Assembly: GCA_013214965.1 (NCBI GenBank)
Contig: JABSRU010000012.1
Coordinates: 1-39,468, forward strand
Direction of reading: 5' to 3'
Length of the DNA: 39,468 nt
From: Gammaproteobacteria bacterium
GTDB taxonomy: Bacteria > Pseudomonadota > Gammaproteobacteria > Enterobacterales > Psychrobiaceae
Part shown: one piece after another, positions 15,973-24,559 of the stretch
How the letters are laid out: the number at the start of each line of letters is the position of its first letter
Numbering within the stretch: the stretch's first letter is position 1
Notes under the pieces: generated by a model
The model's input: the letters and a program-made list of their open reading frames with translations, nothing else
Told to the model about the DNA's origin: nothing
The model's database searches: none
Position numbers and translations under genes: made by a program

Positions 15973-16707
15973 CTATTTTCCAGACAATCTTTCTTTCAAA
16001 ATTAACCAAGCAAACTTGCTATTTGTCACCAAATAACGCTTCCACATTCGCCCAGGCTCTTGAATGATCCGATACAACCATTCAAGCCCGTAATTTTGCA
16101 TCCATAACGGCGCTCTTTTTACTTTGCCAGCAACCACATCAAAAGTACCGCCTACACCCATTACAAAATCGACACCGAGTTTATCTTGCCATTTATTAAT
16201 GAAATTCTCTTTTTTAGGCGAGGTAATGGCCACAAACAACAACTTAGCGCCAGATTCTCGAATTTGATTCACCACAGCTTCTTCATCATCCCAAAAGTAA
16301 CCGTGATGATAACCCGCTATTGTTAAGCTAGGATTACATCCTTTAACCTTAGCGGCCGTTTTTGCAACAATATCTTCTTCAGCACCTAATAAAAATACCG
16401 GAAAATCACGTTTAGCACTCATTGCTAACAAGTTATGAAACAAATCAACCCCTGCAACTCGCTCTGGCACTTCATGGCCACAAAAACGCGCACCAATAAC
16501 CACGCCCATGCCATCAATATTAATCACATCACAGGCTTTAACCGAATCTGCTAACACCGAATCTGTTTGCATATGAACTAATTTGGCGACGTTCACCACT
16601 ACATGCTGTAAAAATTCACCGGCCAGCAGTTTTTGTTCAATATGTTGCACCGCTTCACTCATGGTACAGCTGTCCATTGGTGAACTTAAAAATTCAATCC
16701 GTTTCAT
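15973..16707 (-). CDS. WecG/TagA/CpsF-family glycosyltransferase (GT26, VpsK-like)
   Basis: Membrane-associated glycosyltransferase of family GT26, which adds an N-acetylmannosamine-type sugar to a lipid-linked acceptor. Typical blocks are NIDGMGVVIGARFCG near residue 65, ERVAGVDLFHNLL, VFLLGAEEDIV, GYHHGYFWDDEE, LLFVAITSPKKENFI and MGVGGTFDVVAGKVKRAP. The 244 residues are full length. Since wecB and wecC in the same locus make UDP-ManNAcA, that is a reasonable donor (inference). The start overlaps the stop of the preceding gene by 4 bases (ATGA). Confidence 0.93.
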   Translation of the reverse strand: MKRIEFLSSPMDSCTMSEAVQHIEQKLLAGEFLQHVVVNVAKLVHMQTDSVLADSVKACDVINIDGMGVVIGARFCGHEVPERVAGVDLFHNLLAMSAKRDFPVFLLGAEEDIVAKTAAKVKGCNPSLTIAGYHHGYFWDDEEAVVNQIRESGAKLLFVAITSPKKENFINKWQDKLGVDFVMGVGGTFDVVAGKVKRAPLWMQNYGLEWLYRIIQEPGRMWKRYLVTNSKFAWLILKERLSGK

Positions 16708-17879
16708 TTTTTAACACTGTCCTGATTGGTATAATTATTATAAAAGGCAAAGGAGTAATACACCCAAGCTTGAGTCCAACGAATGTAGTTAATTTTGTTA
16801 GTAAAGTATTTATGCTTTTGATAGGCAAAGTGACCACGTTTTGGCAAATATAATGTACTAATAGATTTATCAATAATTTTTGCCGCCAAGGCCAAATCAT
16901 CTGGCGAACCACCAACCCTTAACAAAGTAAATATCGCCTGTGACACACAATGCATATCGAGCGGATAACGATTGTTATTATAATATTTAGCTGTGCCATC
17001 CTCTTCAAATAAATGCACTTTATAAAAAGCTAAGCCAATGGTTATCGCTTGGTCAAATTCTGTAACCTTAAGTGCCTTGCGCAACATATCGAGTGCCTCG
17101 AGATTATAACCAGTGTGAAAACCATCAATAAATTGATGATGATGGCGCGAACCGTACACCCAAGAGCCATCGCTGCCTTGCTCTTTTACCGATTGTCGAG
17201 CAACCCGTAATGCCAATTCTTTATAGTCATCATTACCAGTCACATTAGCAACAAATCCAACCCAAGCGGCACCCCACAAACTAGCATTGTGAACAAAGGC
17301 CGTTTCACCGGGAATATAAGCAAAGAACTGACGCCCATCATGCTCACAATAAAGTGTATTAACAATAAAGTGTGCAGCATCTAAAGCCGGTTCAATAAAG
17401 CGCGGCTCATCTATCACTTTACCTAAAGCGTAAAGCGCCTGCGCAACATAAATAGTGGTAATGACATTAGGCCTACCTTTAGGCACAAAAAACGCCCGAG
17501 CATTCCAGTCAAAATGATAGCCCCAACAAGCATGTTGCCACAGACTCACATCACTTTGTTGCGTTAATAGCCAATCGGCCAATTCAATAGCTTGCTCTAA
17601 ATACAACCTATCATCAGTACGCTGATAATCTTCAAGCAACCCTAAAATAAACAGCCCAATGCCTTTAGGATTTCGCATTGCTGGCACCCCTAACAACGGG
17701 CGAATATTAATAATAGAACGCTTATTTAGCTGAATCCACGCTAAGCCAAACAGCCCTTTTTTCAACCTTGGAGCAACTGAAAAAAAACGACTATTTAAGC
17801 TATCGAAAGGATCTTGACCTGTGAAGTTATTTACAGTTGCTTCAGCTAACAATCTCTGATTAATATTTTCTATTTTCAT
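16704..17879 (-). CDS. Uncharacterised alpha/alpha-barrel-like protein of the exopolysaccharide locus
   Basis: A 391-residue protein with no signal peptide and no family I can name with certainty. It has repeated helical-hairpin units with small residues and aromatic pairs, such as NVITTIYVAQALYALGK, NASLWGAAWVGFVANV, GSWVYGSRHHHQFIDGFHTGY and YPLDMHCVSQAIFTLLR. This layout is typical of (alpha/alpha)6 barrels seen in glycan lyases, epimerases and glycoside hydrolases. The conserved-looking HHHQFIDGFHTGYN stretch could be the active site. It is translationally coupled (ATGA) to the GT26 gene, suggesting action on the same glycan or precursor. It is cytoplasmic by prediction, so a secreted lyase is unlikely. 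Database names for such proteins may be misleading. Confidence 0.75.
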   Translation of the reverse strand: MKIENINQRLLAEATVNNFTGQDPFDSLNSRFFSVAPRLKKGLFGLAWIQLNKRSIINIRPLLGVPAMRNPKGIGLFILGLLEDYQRTDDRLYLEQAIELADWLLTQQSDVSLWQHACWGYHFDWNARAFFVPKGRPNVITTIYVAQALYALGKVIDEPRFIEPALDAAHFIVNTLYCEHDGRQFFAYIPGETAFVHNASLWGAAWVGFVANVTGNDDYKELALRVARQSVKEQGSDGSWVYGSRHHHQFIDGFHTGYNLEALDMLRKALKVTEFDQAITIGLAFYKVHLFEEDGTAKYYNNNRYPLDMHCVSQAIFTLLRVGGSPDDLALAAKIIDKSISTLYLPKRGHFAYQKHKYFTNKINYIRWTQAWVYYSFAFYNNYTNQDSVKK

Positions 17880-17906
17880 TCAAATACCTACAAATAAAGT
17901 TAGCAT

Positions 17907-19007
17907 CTACATACAATCTTTCATATGACAAATAATACGTTGCCCGACAACACTAGCACTGACATTTTTCTTGACATAAGCATGATTGTACGCAGCGACT
18001 TCAGCTCTAAGACTTTTATCTTCTATTATTTGATTTAATACATCAGTGAAATCTTCAGGCTCTAAAGAATCAATCATAAAACCCATTTTATCGTCAAAAA
18101 AATCAGGTATGCCACCTACAGGTCTAGTAATTATAGTTAAACCATGAGCCATCGCCTCAAATATACTTATAGGCATACCTTCGGAATAAGACGGAAACAA
18201 AAAAACATTACTTTGTAATAACAAATCTTTTTTAATTTCTTCGTTTGCGAAACCTACAAAAGTAATATTAGGGATGTGATATTCTTTTACATATTTTTTT
18301 AAAGCAGCAAGCTCATCACCGTCACCAGCAACGACAAACTTACTATTAGGCGAATGCTCTAAGTGCTTTTTAAAAGCATTAACTGCTTCATAAACCCCTT
18401 TATTTTTAACTACTCGCCCTAAAAACAATATATCTAACTGATTCTCACTAATATTATTTATGATATTTTTTGGAATAAAATCATCTTTGACAGTTGTCAT
18501 TTCTAAGTGAATTTTTTCGCAACTTACCCCCCATTCAATAAGTTTATTTTTAAAATCATTACCTAAAACAAAAACATTAGCCGCTGCATTCATTAAATTA
18601 CAGTATTTATGACGTAATTTTTCATTTGAATCTAATTTATCAGCAAAGTCCCAACTCCAACCATGAAAAAACATTGAAAATAAAATTCCATTGTCGACAC
18701 AATGTTTCGCGTAAAACATCTCCCGCATCATTGAATTTTTACCAAGTGATGGGTTTAAAAATATGTGATCCATTTTTTTAATTTTTTTTGGAAAAATCAA
18801 CATGTAATACATAATTAAAAATTTTCTTTTGACAAGTCTAAATCCCCCAAATGTACTAACAGAAGAATTTATTTTCACCTTCCCCATATGATCAAATATT
18901 TCCACATCAGAATCAGCCTCTAAATTCGAAACTATAAAATTAGATAAAAACTGAGTGACGCCACCATGTCGAGTGTACTGAGATAAAAATGGGATATATA
19001 TTTTCAC
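17907..19007 (-). CDS. Glycosyltransferase, family GT4
   Basis: Retaining GT-B glycosyltransferase. The N-terminal half begins MKIYIPFLSQYTRHGGVTQF, a typical GT4 acceptor-side loop. The C-terminal half has ILFLGRVVKNKGVYEAVNAF, VVAGDGDE, ITFVGF and the donor-binding EGMPISIFEAMAHGLTIITRPVGGIPDF. It has 366 residues and a GTG start. It is AT-rich compared with the flanking export genes. Donor and acceptor cannot be told from sequence. It probably adds one sugar of the repeat unit on the cytoplasmic face. Confidence 0.9.
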   Translation of the reverse strand: MKIYIPFLSQYTRHGGVTQFLSNFIVSNLEADSDVEIFDHMGKVKINSSVSTFGGFRLVKRKFLIMYYMLIFPKKIKKMDHIFLNPSLGKNSMMREMFYAKHCVDNGILFSMFFHGWSWDFADKLDSNEKLRHKYCNLMNAAANVFVLGNDFKNKLIEWGVSCEKIHLEMTTVKDDFIPKNIINNISENQLDILFLGRVVKNKGVYEAVNAFKKHLEHSPNSKFVVAGDGDELAALKKYVKEYHIPNITFVGFANEEIKKDLLLQSNVFLFPSYSEGMPISIFEAMAHGLTIITRPVGGIPDFFDDKMGFMIDSLEPEDFTDVLNQIIEDKSLRAEVAAYNHAYVKKNVSASVVGQRIICHMKDCM

Positions 19008-19100
19008 TTTTCATTCTCGCTAACTAGTCCTATAATTATAATAGTGCCACCCAAACGTTCTAGTGATTTTGTCTTATTATTCAAAAATTTAAAAACAATA

Positions 19101-20165
19101 CTATTGGGCATTAACTATTTCCTTTGAAAAATCCACCACAGTGATTACATTTTGTTCTCGTAATTTTTTTAAAATCCGCGGCATTGCTGAAAAAACATTA
19201 TAATCTTTAGGGTGACCAATTAGAGTAATAAACTCATTAGTGTTTGAATTAGCGTATTGTGATTTTATTTTTTGCTCAAAAAATCGAATCTCACTCCGAC
19301 TAGACAAACATAAGTCAAAATTACTATTAGCAGTAATTTCCGTACTACTTAATACAGGCACGTAATTTTTTTGAGAAAACCCAGTGCTTTTATACCTTTT
19401 GTTAACTATTTGGTTAAAAACCCTTGCGAAACTTAGTTTAGTTTGAAAAGTAGACATCATCGTCAACAAAGGCAATTGATACACGCTTCCGCTTTTCGGG
19501 TTGACAGCAGGAAACAACAAACAAATATCAGAGCCCCAATAAGAGATATAGTGACTTACTTGGGTATAGTCATATTGGCATAGTTTATCCCAAGTAAAGT
19601 AACCAGGACAAACAGATGAATCGATCATAAAACCATTATCCAGTAAAGCCTGCAGTGAATCAGGATCTGACCCTACGTTGTATCCTCCAGCTCGAAAAGC
19701 AATGCAATTGTACTCAGGGTTAACAGTTTTAATGAGTGTTTCAAGCGAGGATTTCCCTTGCTGAATCAAATCAAATTTACCAGGGGTTCCATCATCTTGT
19801 GTACGATAAGGTAACGATGAAAAACGCCACCAATTAAAATTAAGTTGCCATTTACCATCCTTATATTTAGCACCATACCACTGGGGATGAAGATGAAGCT
19901 GAACATCATGACCCCGTTTAGCTAAATCTAATACTTGATCTTTTATCATTCTTGCGTTTTTATACTCTTGGCTGTCACGCGGGTATCTATCCTGCAACGC
20001 CATAATCGCATCAAGTTCAAGTTGTTCAACAAAAAAAGTTGCTTTAACATTTTCTTTATCTAGAGCCTTTAAAATCTTATTGGTAGGATTAATTAAATGT
20101 TTTATAACACACCCTTTACCGCTACCAAACAATTCATAATCAAAGGTTAAAATGTAGTTATTCAT
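19101..20165 (-). CDS. Polysaccharide deacetylase-like (NodB/CE4 fold) protein
   Basis: A cytosolic-looking NodB-homology protein of about 354 residues. Catalytic-type motifs are YILTFDYELFG at the N-terminus (general-base/metal Asp), VKATFFVEQLEL near 45, GHDVQLHLHPQW near 98 with the metal His pair, and AFRAGGYNVGSD near 170. There is no signal peptide, so it probably acts on a precursor or lipid-linked sugar in the cytoplasm. ATG at 20165 is preferred over a TTG two codons earlier. It overlaps the GNAT gene by 8 bases, so the two are coupled. Together with the ATP-grasp gene it forms a modification module. Confidence 0.83.
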   Translation of the reverse strand: MNNYILTFDYELFGSGKGCVIKHLINPTNKILKALDKENVKATFFVEQLELDAIMALQDRYPRDSQEYKNARMIKDQVLDLAKRGHDVQLHLHPQWYGAKYKDGKWQLNFNWWRFSSLPYRTQDDGTPGKFDLIQQGKSSLETLIKTVNPEYNCIAFRAGGYNVGSDPDSLQALLDNGFMIDSSVCPGYFTWDKLCQYDYTQVSHYISYWGSDICLLFPAVNPKSGSVYQLPLLTMMSTFQTKLSFARVFNQIVNKRYKSTGFSQKNYVPVLSSTEITANSNFDLCLSSRSEIRFFEQKIKSQYANSNTNEFITLIGHPKDYNVFSAMPRILKKLREQNVITVVDFSKEIVNAQ

Positions 20166-20763
20166 CTCCAACTAACCTCACTAAATTTTGTTTTCCTAAT
20201 CTATATGTACAAATAAAAACATCTTTTAGTTCAAAACCATTTCTTATGAAAGACTTTATTGAGTTAATATTATTTACATTTGCAGATGTAAATGCGAATT
20301 TTTTTCGACTACTATATTGTTGCATAGTATAATTAATTAACTTCTTATTAATCCCCTGTGATCTAAATAATTTGTGAACAAATGTTGGGCCGATCCAAAT
20401 GCTTTCTTTCTCTTTTAGATTAACTGTTCCTACACCACCGATAACATATTTATTTAAATGCACAACTGTATAAGCAACAATAATTCCGTTAATTTTCGCT
20501 ACATATAGATGTGAACCACTCTTAAGCCATTTATCAAATCGACTTGAATTTAAATTCAGCAAATTATCCGCTTTGATATTATTAATTTTTTTTATCTCTA
20601 GACCATCCAGGTTTAAATTATCATTCAATTCTGGATGAACAGGTATTTTAACCCTTAATAAGGCTGTTATTGATTGACCATAGGTTATTCTCTTGAAAAA
20701 ACTAAAGAGGTTTCGTAGAGTATTATTAACCCCATCATACTTCACACTATTGATTAGTTTCAT
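20158..20763 (-). CDS. GNAT-family N-acetyltransferase
   Basis: A 201-residue protein whose C-terminal two thirds match the GNAT fold: YVAKINGIIVAYTVVHL (beta2-beta4), SIWIGPTFVHKLFRSQGINKKLI (the acyl-CoA pyrophosphate-binding loop, with RSQGI as the Q/RxxGxG/A variant), and SANVNNINSIKSFIRNGFEL at the C-terminus. The N-terminal 60 residues are less typical. It lies between the ATP-grasp and deacetylase genes with 1-base spacing and 8-base overlap, implying one pathway. The likely role is acylation of an amino sugar or of an attached amino acid. The substrate is unknown. Confidence 0.82.
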   Translation of the reverse strand: MKLINSVKYDGVNNTLRNLFSFFKRITYGQSITALLRVKIPVHPELNDNLNLDGLEIKKINNIKADNLLNLNSSRFDKWLKSGSHLYVAKINGIIVAYTVVHLNKYVIGGVGTVNLKEKESIWIGPTFVHKLFRSQGINKKLINYTMQQYSSRKKFAFTSANVNNINSIKSFIRNGFELKDVFICTYRLGKQNLVRLVGDE

Positions 20764-20764
20764 A

Positions 20765-21850
20765 TTATTTTTTTGCTCTAAATTGTGACAGAAATGGTTT
20801 TAAATCTAATATAGAAAACACATCGTAGCATTTGATAAACGGGATTTTAAAAAGTGCGATCACAAAGCATATAATACCTTTCTGTAATGTTGCCTTTAAG
20901 TATCGTAAGATATTTATCCACTCTACCGAATTATTCTTATTAATAGGCATTGTCGTATTATCCGCGATCATTGCCGCTACATTTTCAAATTTACCTAACA
21001 ATGCACTTGCCCAGCCACAAGGTCGGGGGTTAACTTCTAGCAAATAATATTCATTAGTTAAGCTATCAACAATAAACTCAACTTCACAAAAGCCTGTTAA
21101 TCCTACAGATTCAATAAGTCTGATAGCTACATTGGTAAGCTCTGATTTTTTATGTCCATGATATTCAGTAAGGTATGCAGTAATACCGACAGGAAACTGC
21201 AAAAGTTGTTGACCTAACATACCAAAAACATGAGAGCCTTGATTGTAATAACCAAGATAAGAGATATTACTTCCCTTACTAAGCCTTATATATTTCTGAA
21301 TGATTAATTTATTAATTGCTTCATTATCAAATATATCCACAAAGGAGACTACATCTTCTTTTGTTACTAACATTTGTGTTTTAAAGTGACTGAATTGAGG
21401 ATTAACGTTTTCTTCGTCCCATTTTAAAAAATAAGGTCCATCAAATACTAGTTCTGAGCATAAGAACTTTGTCAATTTAAGACTTGGCAATGTATTAATA
21501 CCTATATTTTTTGCTTGTATATATGTTTTTTCTTTACTTATAAAGGTAACTAACGCTTTAAGTTTATTTGGTTGAACTTTTTCACAATCAAAAATTTCTG
21601 GGCTAGTTTCTAAAACAGACTGAATCTCCATTCCCCCAGCAAAATAAATACAATATCCTGAATTAATAGCAGCTAAAAGGTAATCACTTAATTGCTTCTT
21701 ATCACTAAAAAAACTCTTTTTATTTGGTACATTTGAAAAAGTTGCAACTTTAGTATTAAGATATACGAGTTCGATTACATCAGCTATCTGCTTATAAATA
21801 TTTAACATAAAAAAGGCTTGGGGCCCAGAACCTACAATTATTATTTTCAT
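20765..21850 (-). CDS. ATP-grasp carboxylate-amine ligase-like protein
   Basis: A protein of about 361 residues with a dinucleotide-like N-terminal pre-ATP-grasp domain (MKIIIVGSGPQAFFML) and a central lobe (GPYFLKWDEENVNPQ). The catalytic lobe carries the metal-binding GFCEVEFIVDS and YLLEVNPRPCGW motifs near residue 275-300. Members of this superfamily join a carboxylate to an amine or thiol through an acyl phosphate. The ATG at 21850 (GGA upstream) is preferred over the TTG at 21856. A ligase next to a GNAT and a deacetylase suggests amino-acid or acyl decoration of a sugar amine. This is inference and the substrate is not evident. Confidence 0.82.
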   Translation of the reverse strand: MKIIIVGSGPQAFFMLNIYKQIADVIELVYLNTKVATFSNVPNKKSFFSDKKQLSDYLLAAINSGYCIYFAGGMEIQSVLETSPEIFDCEKVQPNKLKALVTFISKEKTYIQAKNIGINTLPSLKLTKFLCSELVFDGPYFLKWDEENVNPQFSHFKTQMLVTKEDVVSFVDIFDNEAINKLIIQKYIRLSKGSNISYLGYYNQGSHVFGMLGQQLLQFPVGITAYLTEYHGHKKSELTNVAIRLIESVGLTGFCEVEFIVDSLTNEYYLLEVNPRPCGWASALLGKFENVAAMIADNTTMPINKNNSVEWINILRYLKATLQKGIICFVIALFKIPFIKCYDVFSILDLKPFLSQFRAKK

Positions 21851-22151
21851 TATCAATCCATTTTAATGTTACTTTATAATTCATTTAAAATTAAATTCTT
21901 TACCAAGATTTAACTAAATTATTAATTAAAAATTAATTTTTTAAGAAATAACTTAACGCTACTGTCAGCAATAAAAATCTCCTATAAATTCTATTTATAT
22001 AGCCACAAGTATGAATATAATCTGTACCCATTTAACTACCAACATATAGCGTTTTGTAGGTTCAGTTACAACTAGATATCAAAGGGTAGGTAACAGCATT
22101 AATACACACCTTACTTATATCTCCGTAACGTGCAGAATAAATAAGGAATGT
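21851..22151 (-). other. AT-rich intergenic spacer with a possible promoter
   Basis: No credible gene was seen on either strand. On the minus strand TTGGTA (22042-22037), 17 bases, then TATATT (22019-22014) is a reasonable sigma-70-type promoter that would drive the ATP-grasp gene and those after it with a leader of about 155 bases. No clear terminator follows the preceding glycosyltransferase gene. Confidence 0.35.
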
Positions 22152-23228
22152 TTATTTGTTATTGGCAATATTATTAACAAAAACATTCAAGTTATTACAT
22201 ACATGTTCCCAACTCCATGCTTTAGACTTATCTTTAATCAATTCTGAATCATATTGACTAAATGAGAGAGAGATGATCCGTAAAGCTTCAGCAAACGATT
22301 CTGGATTATCATCACAAAGCTCGCCTAATGCTGGTGAATTAATTAGGTTAAGATGCTCACTAGTTGACGTACCTATTATTGGCATGCCTGCTGTTAAATA
22401 CTCATATGTCTTAGTTACGGGTTGTGCATCAAAATATACCGTTTTAGGTACATATGATATTCCAACATTACATTCTTCAAAAAATATTCCTGTTTGTTCA
22501 TAAGGAACACGACCATGAAATATAACATGATCTGACAATCTCAACTGATTAGATAATAACTCTAATTTCTCTAATTCATTACCATATCCATCGCCGACCA
22601 TATTCAAAACAATGTTATTTGCATCTGGTTCTTTATTCAGAAACAGGCTTAAACCGAGCAAAATATTATGCAGTTCTCTCCCTGAAAAAGTACCTATATA
22701 TAACAACGACATCTTTTCATGCTTATTAAATAACTTGTTTCTTACTTCTTTATTATGTGCTCCTAAAGGTAGTAACTGATACTCCTTTATAAGCAATAAC
22801 TTTGCCAAGGCTTGAGAAATTACAGTTTTATATTTGAAGAACTTTGATTCTGTTCTGATGAGAAAATTTTCAAGGTTTCTCCTGTGCTTATTCTTTTTTA
22901 CCGAGCCTGTACGTACATCGAATATCGCAATATCACGATATTTCATCGATAACACAGAACAAAAAAGAGAATATTTGATAAACAATACTTTTGAGTCAGT
23001 TCGTACACTTTTCTGCGCAAAAAGCATAAACTGTAGCCACTTTAGTATCCCTTTATTCTCAGTACTGAAGTAAATAACATTGACTGATTCCATCGCTACT
23101 TTTTGCTGGCCTGAATCAATACAGATATACTCTATTTGATATTCCTTCGAAAAATATTTACAATACTCAAATGTATCAGTTAAGTAACCAAACTGGTTAT
23201 AACAAACTATTGTCAGAATAGGTTTCAT
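22152..23228 (-). CDS. Glycosyltransferase, GT4-like
   Basis: GT-B glycosyltransferase of 358 residues. The N-terminal domain is divergent (LTIVCYNQFGYLTDTFEYC). The C-terminal domain is recognisable by LLYIGTFSGRELHNILLGL, LNMVGDGYGNELEKLE, VIFHGRVPYEQTGIFFEECN and TKTYEYLTAGMPIIGTSTSEH, where the usual EALACG donor loop is replaced by YEYLTAG. It overlaps the polymerase gene by one base (TAATG), so it belongs to the flippase-polymerase transcript. It probably acts in repeat-unit assembly. Sugar specificity is unknown. Confidence 0.85.
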   Translation of the reverse strand: MKPILTIVCYNQFGYLTDTFEYCKYFSKEYQIEYICIDSGQQKVAMESVNVIYFSTENKGILKWLQFMLFAQKSVRTDSKVLFIKYSLFCSVLSMKYRDIAIFDVRTGSVKKNKHRRNLENFLIRTESKFFKYKTVISQALAKLLLIKEYQLLPLGAHNKEVRNKLFNKHEKMSLLYIGTFSGRELHNILLGLSLFLNKEPDANNIVLNMVGDGYGNELEKLELLSNQLRLSDHVIFHGRVPYEQTGIFFEECNVGISYVPKTVYFDAQPVTKTYEYLTAGMPIIGTSTSEHLNLINSPALGELCDDNPESFAEALRIISLSFSQYDSELIKDKSKAWSWEHVCNNLNVFVNNIANNK

Positions 23229-24559
23229 TATTCACATTTTGCCTTTAAGGAAGTAAAAATAGACATAAATGAAATTAAATAAATAATTTGACTTATGGAA
23301 CTAGAGTGTAAAGTAGTACTATATAGCGGGTAAATTAAACTAGCGAAGAAAGCAAATAATGCAGCGGTTCGCAGATAGTACAGATAGGGACTCACTGTTA
23401 TTCTTAATAGTAAAACTGTTCTTGTTAAAAACAATAAAATAATAGAGTAGAATAATAACACCCCTATAATCCCAATATCCCATAAATATATTGAGAGTTG
23501 ACTACTAGCAAAATTAATATAGCTGCCAAATGATTCAGCTTCTACTAAATGGCTATTGGAATATTTAGATGTAGTTAAACCATAACCTATATAACTTTCA
23601 ATTGGCCACCCATTGGTATGTTGCTCTTCAATCCAGTAAATAATAGCCATGCTGCGACCAACTTCACCCGTTTCATAATTAATGACTTTTTTTTCAAAAT
23701 AGTCATTATAAACCTTCTCAACATAGTCAGATGTCGTCTGCCCTTCTGACGTATCAAATGTATTGGATTTATAAAAATTCAACATAAGAGCTACAACCAA
23801 TATCCCTAACGGTAGTACTTTACTCAACGTTGATATTCGAAATAATTGTCTTAGACTATAAACAGAAAAAATCATAAGTAAGAATAAGATGATAAATATT
23901 TTGGTTTCTGCCATTAAGATGGTAATAAATATACAAATTAAAGCGATATAATCAATTCGTTCTAATACTTGTTTCTTATATTTTATAAAAATCAATGTCA
24001 ATACGAACATTTGAAAAAGTACAAAGCCTGCACTATTGCCTCCGCCGCCATTCGAATTAAAACCAAAAGTCCCAGATATTAGATCCCAATCTACAACCCT
24101 TACTGTAGAAGAGTGCGCCTGAAAAAAGAATTGCTGAATGATAAATGGCAATTGAATTAACGAAATCCAGCGAACAAATTGATAGATATTTTTTGCTTTA
24201 TTCTCATCAATTTTAATATATAAAACTGAGAATAAAGTAATCAATGGGATAATATAATCCTTAAATGCCACTTTCTGTAGAGCTACACTTGGTGTTAGGA
24301 TAAAACAAAAAACAATAAGTATACCCATAGCTGTAATAAGAAAAAAAAGTCTATTATTTAAAGCTATGTGTAGATTGGGCACTAAAAAAGCAATAAACAA
24401 CAAACAATAAAGTGAGCGCCCCAACCATAAAAAAATATCAGCCCCTAAATAGCTAGCAAGGGGGCCAACTACGACAAGATTAAATAGAAAGACTAAAATG
24501 AAATAAAAATAACAATTACCATAAGATTTTGATTGTTTTAATATCTCTATTATATTCAT
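23228..24559 (-). CDS. Wzy-type polysaccharide polymerase
   Basis: A 443-residue polytopic membrane protein with about 11-12 predicted helices and a large central periplasmic loop (about residues 268-345, from FYKSNTFDTSEGQ to SFGSYINFASSQL), the usual layout of O-antigen/exopolysaccharide polymerases. Sequence conservation in this class is low, so the call rests on topology and position. The gene overlaps the flippase by 4 bases (ATGA) and is followed by a glycosyltransferase. It would polymerise undecaprenyl-linked repeat units on the periplasmic face, with length controlled by the Wzc-like protein. Confidence 0.83.
   Translation of the reverse strand: MNIIEILKQSKSYGNCYFYFILVFLFNLVVVGPLASYLGADIFLWLGRSLYCLLFIAFLVPNLHIALNNRLFFLITAMGILIVFCFILTPSVALQKVAFKDYIIPLITLFSVLYIKIDENKAKNIYQFVRWISLIQLPFIIQQFFFQAHSSTVRVVDWDLISGTFGFNSNGGGGNSAGFVLFQMFVLTLIFIKYKKQVLERIDYIALICIFITILMAETKIFIILFLLMIFSVYSLRQLFRISTLSKVLPLGILVVALMLNFYKSNTFDTSEGQTTSDYVEKVYNDYFEKKVINYETGEVGRSMAIIYWIEEQHTNGWPIESYIGYGLTTSKYSNSHLVEAESFGSYINFASSQLSIYLWDIGIIGVLLFYSIILLFLTRTVLLLRITVSPYLYYLRTAALFAFFASLIYPLYSTTLHSSSISQIIYLISFMSIFTSLKAKCE

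Noticed and set aside
21961-21975. ACTGTCAGCAATAAA shared by the spacer near 21961 and the flippase gene near 25502
   Set aside because: A single 15-base match in AT-rich DNA with no extension on either side is best taken as chance.
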